Assembly: GCA_039194995.1 (NCBI GenBank)
Contig: JBCCVR010000242.1
Span: 1 to 8,800, forward strand
Origin: CCY15215 sp039194995
Lineage (GTDB): Bacteria > Cyanobacteriota > Cyanobacteriia > Cyanobacteriales > Spirulinaceae
Direction: 5' to 3'
DNA: 8,800 bases
Shown: piece after piece, positions 5,422-8,800 of the stretch
Numbering within the stretch: position 1 is the stretch's first letter
How the letters are laid out: each line of letters opens with the position of its first letter
Position numbers and translations under genes: made by a program
Notes under the pieces: model-generated
Seen by the model: only the letters and a program-made list of their open reading frames with translations
Database searches by the model: none
Told to the model about the DNA's origin: nothing

Positions 5422-7314
5422 TTGATACCCTCGCACCCACAAAACACCAAAACCAGCGAAGCAGCACGCCGTGCTAGTGCTACCGTCCTAGGAATTGCCG
5501 CCCTTTCGATGGGAACTACGGCTGGTATCCTCTTACCTAGCCAAACCAAAGAAGCAATGGCGACCGAAGCTGCGATCGCCAATGCCCCAATTCCTCAAAA
5601 GTCCGTGTCCGAAGCGGAAATTCCCGCAGCAGGTAGGCCCCTGGTCATCCCTCCCAAAGGCATCAAGCCGTCACCAAGAGAAAAAACTTCTGCCTCCGTC
5701 CGATCGCCGGAATCGGGAAAAGCTCCTGCTGTTGTCGCCTCTGCGATTATCAAGCATAGAGTCGAGCACGGAGATACCCTCTGGGATATTTCCAAGGAAT
5801 ATGGGGTGTCCCCAAAGACCATTGCTGTTTCTAATGCAATGGAATCCGAAGAAGTATTGTCCGTGGGACAAACTTTAAAAATTCCCGCTCTGAATGGAAT
5901 CAATGGGGAAGAGGTTCGAAAAGATAGCCGTGCTTCCTCTAAAGAAGATATTTTTCAAGCAGCGAGTCAGACCCCTTTCATCTCTACACAAAGCGAAACT
6001 CTTGAAGAGAGTGCATCTGCAACTCGTCAAGACCCACGCAAACCCTCAAAATCTGCCGCTACATTACAAGCCCCTCAAGCGATCGCCCCTACCCCTAGGA
6101 AAAGTTCGGTGGTTGTTCCCCGAGAAGCAATCGCCACGAAGGCTAAAGAAGACGCAATCTTAACAGGGACAAAATCTACCCCCTCGGCCATCGTACCCGC
6201 CGTTAACGCCACCGAATCGGCAGAAAAGCCAGCCGTGAGCTTATCTGCCGTAACCGGAGCCGTTTATCGCGTTCGCGTTGGAGATACCCTCCAAACGATT
6301 GCCGACAGTCACGGGATCTCAGTGCCCGAGTTGATGCAAACCAATAACATCGACGATCCCCGCCTATTACAAATCGATCGCGAATTAAAAATTCCTCGCT
6401 CTCGGGAAGTCCGAGAACGGGTTAATCAATCGCCAGCCGTGGTTTATGCTGAAGCATCAGAACCTACTCTAATCGCGCAAACAACCCAAGCGAGAGTCCC
6501 CGACTCAGAAGACGTTCGCCTTCAGCAATTGAAGGACGATATCATGAGACTGCGGGAAGAATATCGCCAACAGCGCGACGATCGTCCCACTCCCTCCGCC
6601 GATCTTTCAGCCCGTTCTGAGACAGAAGCGGTAGAGACTCCGGTTGTAGAAAGACCTGAAGCACAAAATCCAGCACAAACTTCTCTTTCTCGCCCCGCTT
6701 TAACCATTCCCGTTGAGGATCGCCGTCAAAGTCGCCTTCGCGATCGCAGTAATTTCGCTCCTCGTGCGGTACAATCTCCTCAAGAGAATGAAGCACCTTT
6801 GGTGGCAACGGCTCCGGCTCCAGTACAAGGGTACAATCGCCTCTTGGAAATGCCCGCAGGACAAACCGTAGAGCCGCAAATTCCGCCTCTAGAGGATCGC
6901 AATCGCTATCTTCCCGACTCTCCCCAAACATTTAACGGCTATATCTGGCCGACTCGCGGAACCCTCACCTCGGGATACGGTCCGCGTTGGGGACGAATGC
7001 ACAGAGGAATTGATATCGCCGCACCGACAGGAACGCCGATTTATGCAGCCGCAGCCGGTGAAGTTGTTTCGGCGGGTTGGAATTCCGGCGGTTACGGGAA
7101 CTTGGTTGATATTCGCCACCCCGATGGCAGTCTGACTCGTTACGCTCACAACAGCAAAGTTTTGGTTCGCAAGGGCGATCGCGTTGAGCAAGGTCAGAAA
7201 ATTTCTCTGATGGGTAGCACGGGTTTTAGTACCGGGCCTCACCTCCACTTTGAAATTCATCCTGCCGGACGCGGTGCCGTGAATCCGATGGCGTTTTTAC
7301 CCAGAAATCGCTAA
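5422..7314 (+). CDS. LysM-LysM-M23 peptidoglycan endopeptidase
   Basis: A 630-aa envelope protein. An N-terminal hydrophobic segment, TVLGIAALSMGTTAGILLP (about 21-39) after Arg-Arg, should export or anchor it. Two LysM peptidoglycan-binding domains follow: HRVEHGDTLWDISKEYG and onward (about 112-156) and YRVRVGDTLQTIADSHGIS and onward (about 282-326). They are separated by a Ser/Pro/Ala-rich linker; a short charged coiled coil (366-386) and another linker lead to the peptidase. The C-terminal M23 (LytM-type) domain (about 504-630) keeps all zinc ligands and catalytic histidines: HRGID (His527, Asp531), RYAHNS (His576) and GPHLHFEI (His607, His609). M23 enzymes cut peptide cross-bridges of peptidoglycan; LysM-M23 proteins of this layout act in septal splitting or wall remodelling. 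Since all active-site residues are present it is probably an active enzyme and not a degenerate NlpD/EnvC-type activator. It appears monocistronic, ending in a strong terminator. Confidence 0.92.
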   Translation: MIPSHPQNTKTSEAARRASATVLGIAALSMGTTAGILLPSQTKEAMATEAAIANAPIPQKSVSEAEIPAAGRPLVIPPKGIKPSPREKTSASVRSPESGKAPAVVASAIIKHRVEHGDTLWDISKEYGVSPKTIAVSNAMESEEVLSVGQTLKIPALNGINGEEVRKDSRASSKEDIFQAASQTPFISTQSETLEESASATRQDPRKPSKSAATLQAPQAIAPTPRKSSVVVPREAIATKAKEDAILTGTKSTPSAIVPAVNATESAEKPAVSLSAVTGAVYRVRVGDTLQTIADSHGISVPELMQTNNIDDPRLLQIDRELKIPRSREVRERVNQSPAVVYAEASEPTLIAQTTQARVPDSEDVRLQQLKDDIMRLREEYRQQRDDRPTPSADLSARSETEAVETPVVERPEAQNPAQTSLSRPALTIPVEDRRQSRLRDRSNFAPRAVQSPQENEAPLVATAPAPVQGYNRLLEMPAGQTVEPQIPPLEDRNRYLPDSPQTFNGYIWPTRGTLTSGYGPRWGRMHRGIDIAAPTGTPIYAAAAGEVVSAGWNSGGYGNLVDIRHPDGSLTRYAHNSKVLVRKGDRVEQGQKISLMGSTGFSTGPHLHFEIHPAGRGAVNPMAFLPRNR

Positions 7315-7338
7315 CTGAATTCAAAAAGTAATTTTGAG

Positions 7339-7375
7339 AAGTTGTGGGAGAGTTTTTCTCTTCCGCAACTTTTTT
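7339..7375 (+). terminator. Strong intrinsic terminator after the M23 gene
   Basis: A 14-bp stem, 7339-7352 against 7358-7371, with two G-U wobbles and a TTTTT loop, followed by a run of T to 7375. It begins 25 nt after the peptidase stop and separates it from the tRNA promoter. Confidence 0.85.
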
Positions 7376-7386
7376 ATAACTGGGGG

Positions 7387-7415
7387 TGGCAATATTTTTA
7401 ATGTTTTGCTATACT
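7387..7415 (+). promoter_or_regulatory. Promoter of the tRNA-Met gene
   Basis: TATACT at 7410-7415 is preceded by TGC, giving an extended -10 (TGnTATACT), with a weak -35 TGGCAA at 7387-7392 and a 17-nt spacer. The tRNA 5' end is 20 nt downstream of the -10. Confidence 0.55.
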
Positions 7416-7435
7416 AGGAAAGGTGTAAAAAACAA

Positions 7436-7509
7436 GGCTTGGTAGCTCAGTTGGTTAGAGCAGGGGACTCATAAGCCCAAGGTCGGCAGTTCAAATCTGC
7501 CCCGAGCCA
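7436..7509 (+). tRNA. trnM: tRNA-Met (CAT anticodon)
   Basis: 74 nt with a complete cloverleaf: acceptor GGCTTGG/CCGAGCC with one T-G wobble, D-stem GCTC/GAGC, anticodon loop CTCATAA with CAT at 7470-7472, T-arm GGCAG-TTCAAAT-CTGCC and discriminator A at 7509; CCA is not encoded. G1-C72 pairing excludes the initiator, so it is an elongator Met, or less likely the lysidine-modified Ile tRNA that also has CAT in its gene. Oddity: in the anticodon stem GGGGA/GCCCA only the three central G-C pairs form; 27-43 is G-A and 31-39 is A-G. A truncated integrase follows at once, so the 3' half may have been replaced by element DNA. Confidence 0.92.
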
Positions 7510-7582
7510 TTATTAAACCTAGGTTGCGTCTATTATCAAATAAAACATTTCCCGAAAGTTGGGAACATCGGGATGTTGTTGG

Positions 7583-8281
7583 ATGATGCGAAAATCTAAG
7601 GAAGAATTAAGTAAAAAATCTAAGGATTTTTCAGAACGGCTCAAAACAGTGAATGCTGGATTGGAAAAGGTTTATCTATGCCAGCGAGGGCAAAGATTTT
7701 ATTTGCAGGCCACGTTTCCTCCCAAGTCGGGAATGGGCAAATGGAAACAGCAAGAAATTGCAACGGGAGCAAAAGCCGATACGGAAGGATTTCGCAAAGC
7801 CAAAGCTAAAGCACACGATTTAGATTCCCAGCTTTTCAAAGAAACGTTTAATTGGGATGACTGGCTGAAAGACAGACAACCCATCAAGCACAACCTTCAA
7901 ACAATTGGCGATTGGCTCGATCGCTTCTGCGAACATTACTGGCAATCTCGAGAAAAAACGCCCTCTCAGGAAAAAAATTTCAAACATGATTACCTGTACT
8001 ATTTTCATCATTTACCATCCGATCAGCCAATCTCATTGGAATTACTTCGAGAAACCGCGATCGCAAATTCCAAGCCAGAAACCCGCAAGCGTCAAAAATT
8101 CTGCAAGGCATTTGGCGCGCTGACGAGATTTGCTGGAGTGCAAAGCAGCATGAATGACCTCGCTCGAGGTTATATGTTGCAGCCAGCAATAAGATCGCCC
8201 CAAACCAGCAATAATGATCGCTTTGAGCCAGAATTAACTGCAACTAGATTGACCCCTCGAGCCAGAATTATCTGCAACTGA
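7583..8281 (+). pseudogene. Tyrosine integrase, N-terminal remnant
   Basis: A frame of 232 codons from ATG 7583 (open further back to a TTG at 7559; no clear Shine-Dalgarno). Residues from about 24 on, GLEKVYLCQRGQRFYLQATF, then ATGAKADTEGFRKAKAKA, a W-rich arm and KPETRKRQKFCKAFGALTRF, match the N-terminal DNA-binding part of cyanobacterial phage-type site-specific integrases. The catalytic domain with its R...HxxR...Y residues is absent: after about residue 195 (near 8165) the frame runs into non-integrase sequence, and its last 20 or so residues are a translation of the repeat array. Full integrases of this kind are about 380-420 aa. Its place 74 nt after a tRNA fits an element integrated at the tRNA gene and later broken by a second insertion. 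Family assignment is from memory of the motif pattern. Confidence 0.7.
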
Positions 8282-8340
8282 GCCAGAATTAACTGCAACC
8301 AGCCAGCCATAACGAACTCGAGCCAGAATTATTTGCAACT
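8225..8340 (+). repeat. Array of ~20-bp repeats, probable transposon end
   Basis: The unit GAGCCAGAATTAACTGCAAC occurs, with one to three changes, at 8225, 8259, 8280 and 8320, and as a degenerate copy at 8300 (CAGCCAGCCATAACGAAC). The last four lie head to tail at 20-21 bp, about two DNA turns; the first is separated by 13 nt. Two looser relatives, CCAGCAATAAGATCGC and CCAGCAATAATGATCGC, precede them at about 8184 and 8206. Tandem transposase-binding sites at 20-bp steps are known from the ends of Tn7-, Tn5053- and IS21-like transposons. No matching transposase is in the window, so the family cannot be named. It is not CRISPR: units are abutting and vary. Confidence 0.7.
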
Positions 8341-8440
8341 GGAAAAGGAATACTCATAAGCGTTGGTATAGTAATTTCAACTAAGAGCGAGACAGAGATG
8401 AGGTAAAATAAAAGGAGTAGATTTTGAGGAATGTTCAGAA

Positions 8441-8752
8441 ATACAGTACAGTCTAGATTTAAGAAAAAAAGTCATAAGTTATATAGAAAATGGAGGAAAA
8501 ATTACGGAAGCGGCGAAAGTCTTTGGGATAGGAAGAGCAACAATATACAGATGGTTCAATCGCCAAGAATTGGAGGCGACGAAGGTAGAGCGTCGTCAGA
8601 GAAAACTGGATTGGGAAGCATTAGAAAGAGATGTCGAGGAAAATCCCGATGCGAAATTAATAGATAGAACGAAAAAATTTGGAGTACAGCCGAGTGCAAT
8701 TTGCTATGCTCTCAAAAAAATAAAAATAACGCGAAAAAAAGCGGTCGAGTAA
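8441..8752 (+). pseudogene. IS630 transposase, N-terminal HTH half, no start codon
   Basis: The conserved frame reads YSLDLRKKVISYIENGGKIT, EAAKVFGIGRATIYRWFNRQ, a linker and IDRTKKFGVQPSAICYALKK, ending ITRKKAVE and TAA at 8750-8752. The two segments EAAKVFG..ATIYRW and AKKFGVQPSAICYAL are the paired helix-turn-helices of the IS630/COG3415 DNA-binding domain; the DDE catalytic part would follow. The expected start M-x-Y-S-L-D-L is here ATA CAG TAC AGT, so position 8441 has ATA where ATG is expected; the frame is open upstream to 8402 without ATG, GTG or TTG. GAGGA at 8426-8430 is correctly spaced (10 nt) for a start at 8441. An ATG at 8431 is in another frame and would need a shift at the A7 run 8464-8470. 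It is either a dead copy or one that uses unusual initiation. Confidence 0.7.
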
Positions 8753-8784
8753 TGGCGAGGTCTCCTCGCCATATCCAATCGACC
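8734..8784 (+). other. Slippery A7 run plus hairpin at the end of the HTH frame
   Basis: A AAA AAA at 8734-8740 sits in the correct phase (CGA AAA AAA G) for a -1 ribosomal frameshift. Behind it lie an outer inverted repeat GGTCGA/TCGACC (8743-8748, 8779-8784) and a perfect inner hairpin ATGGCGAGG-TCT-CCTCGCCAT (8752-8772). The stop TAA (8750-8752) shares its last A with an ATG at 8752, giving TAATG. Either a -1 shift at the run or re-initiation at this ATG enters the same frame, which stays open to the window end (MARSPRHIQSTKTKEL). Programmed shifts between an HTH and a DDE half are known in several IS families. Confidence 0.5.
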
Positions 8785-8800
8785 AAGACAAAAGAACTTC
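8752..8800 (+). CDS. Second IS frame, N-terminal fragment
   Basis: ATG 8752 overlaps the stop of the HTH frame by one base and opens 16 codons, MARSPRHIQSTKTKEL, that run out of the window. By position it should be the catalytic DDE half of the IS630 transposase, entered by -1 frameshift or coupled re-initiation. The visible residues are too few to recognise a domain, and the first seven codons are part of the perfect hairpin. It could also be the start of something inserted into the IS. Confidence 0.3.
   Translation, partial: MARSPRHIQSTKTKEL

Larger units (their letters stand above)
8365..8800 (+). mobile_element. IS630-family insertion sequence, left part
   Basis: The HTH gene at 8441-8752 is of IS630 type and the element runs out of the window at 8800. 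The left boundary is a guess: the AT-rich sequence TATAGTAATTTCAAC from about 8367 could be the terminal inverted repeat next to a TA target, but the right end is not visible for comparison. It lies just after the repeat array, so it inserted into, or next to, an older element. Confidence 0.5.

Noticed and set aside
6522..6931. Minus-strand frames within the M23 peptidase gene
   Set aside because: They are antisense shadows of the linker region, which is rich in Pro, Ser and Arg codons and poor in antisense stops.
8225..8340. CRISPR array
   Set aside because: Units are short, abut without unique 30-40-nt spacers and differ from each other; no cas gene is visible.

Overview
The window looks like a piece of a cyanobacterial chromosome, probably a filamentous or colony-forming species. 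About 25 copies of the cyanobacterial octamer GCGATCGC (HIP1) lie in 8.8 kb, inside genes, between genes and even in a terminator stem. The glutamate-cysteine ligase is of the cyanobacterial type, and the tRNA gene does not encode its CCA end. No species can be named from this alone.

Region 1 (1-1302) is a run of small, mostly damaged toxin-antitoxin loci next to the 5' end of a leucine-rich-repeat protein. On the minus strand lie the LRR start (1-107), a 41-codon ParD-like stub with its own promoter but no ParE, and an orphan 80-aa antitoxin-like protein. On the plus strand is a YefM-YoeB pair whose antitoxin is intact and whose toxin is frameshifted just before most of its catalytic residues.

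Region 2 (1328-2820, minus strand) holds two genes 44 nt apart that both look like PD-(D/E)XK-fold proteins: a Uma2-family protein with a charged C-terminal tail, then a 200-aa protein with GYVDF and VEAKK motifs.

Region 3 (2821-7375) is the conserved housekeeping part, all on the plus strand. It contains gshA (first step of glutathione synthesis), trmL (2'-O-methylation of the tRNA wobble base) and a 630-aa LysM-LysM-M23 envelope peptidase. The peptidase has a 433-nt upstream region and a strong intrinsic terminator. A tandem CTCTCTGC repeat of a widely dispersed type sits upstream of gshA.

Region 4 (7387-8800) is a mobile-element landing zone. A tRNA-Met(CAT) gene is followed by the N-terminal remnant of a tyrosine integrase, then an array of about five 20-21-bp repeats resembling a transposon end, then the left part of an IS630-family insertion sequence. 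The IS630 HTH frame has no normal start codon and ends in an in-frame A AAA AAA slippery heptamer followed by a hairpin and a TAATG stop-start overlap.

I found no complete new system. The most unusual material is the decayed toxin-antitoxin cluster and the layered, broken mobile elements behind the tRNA.
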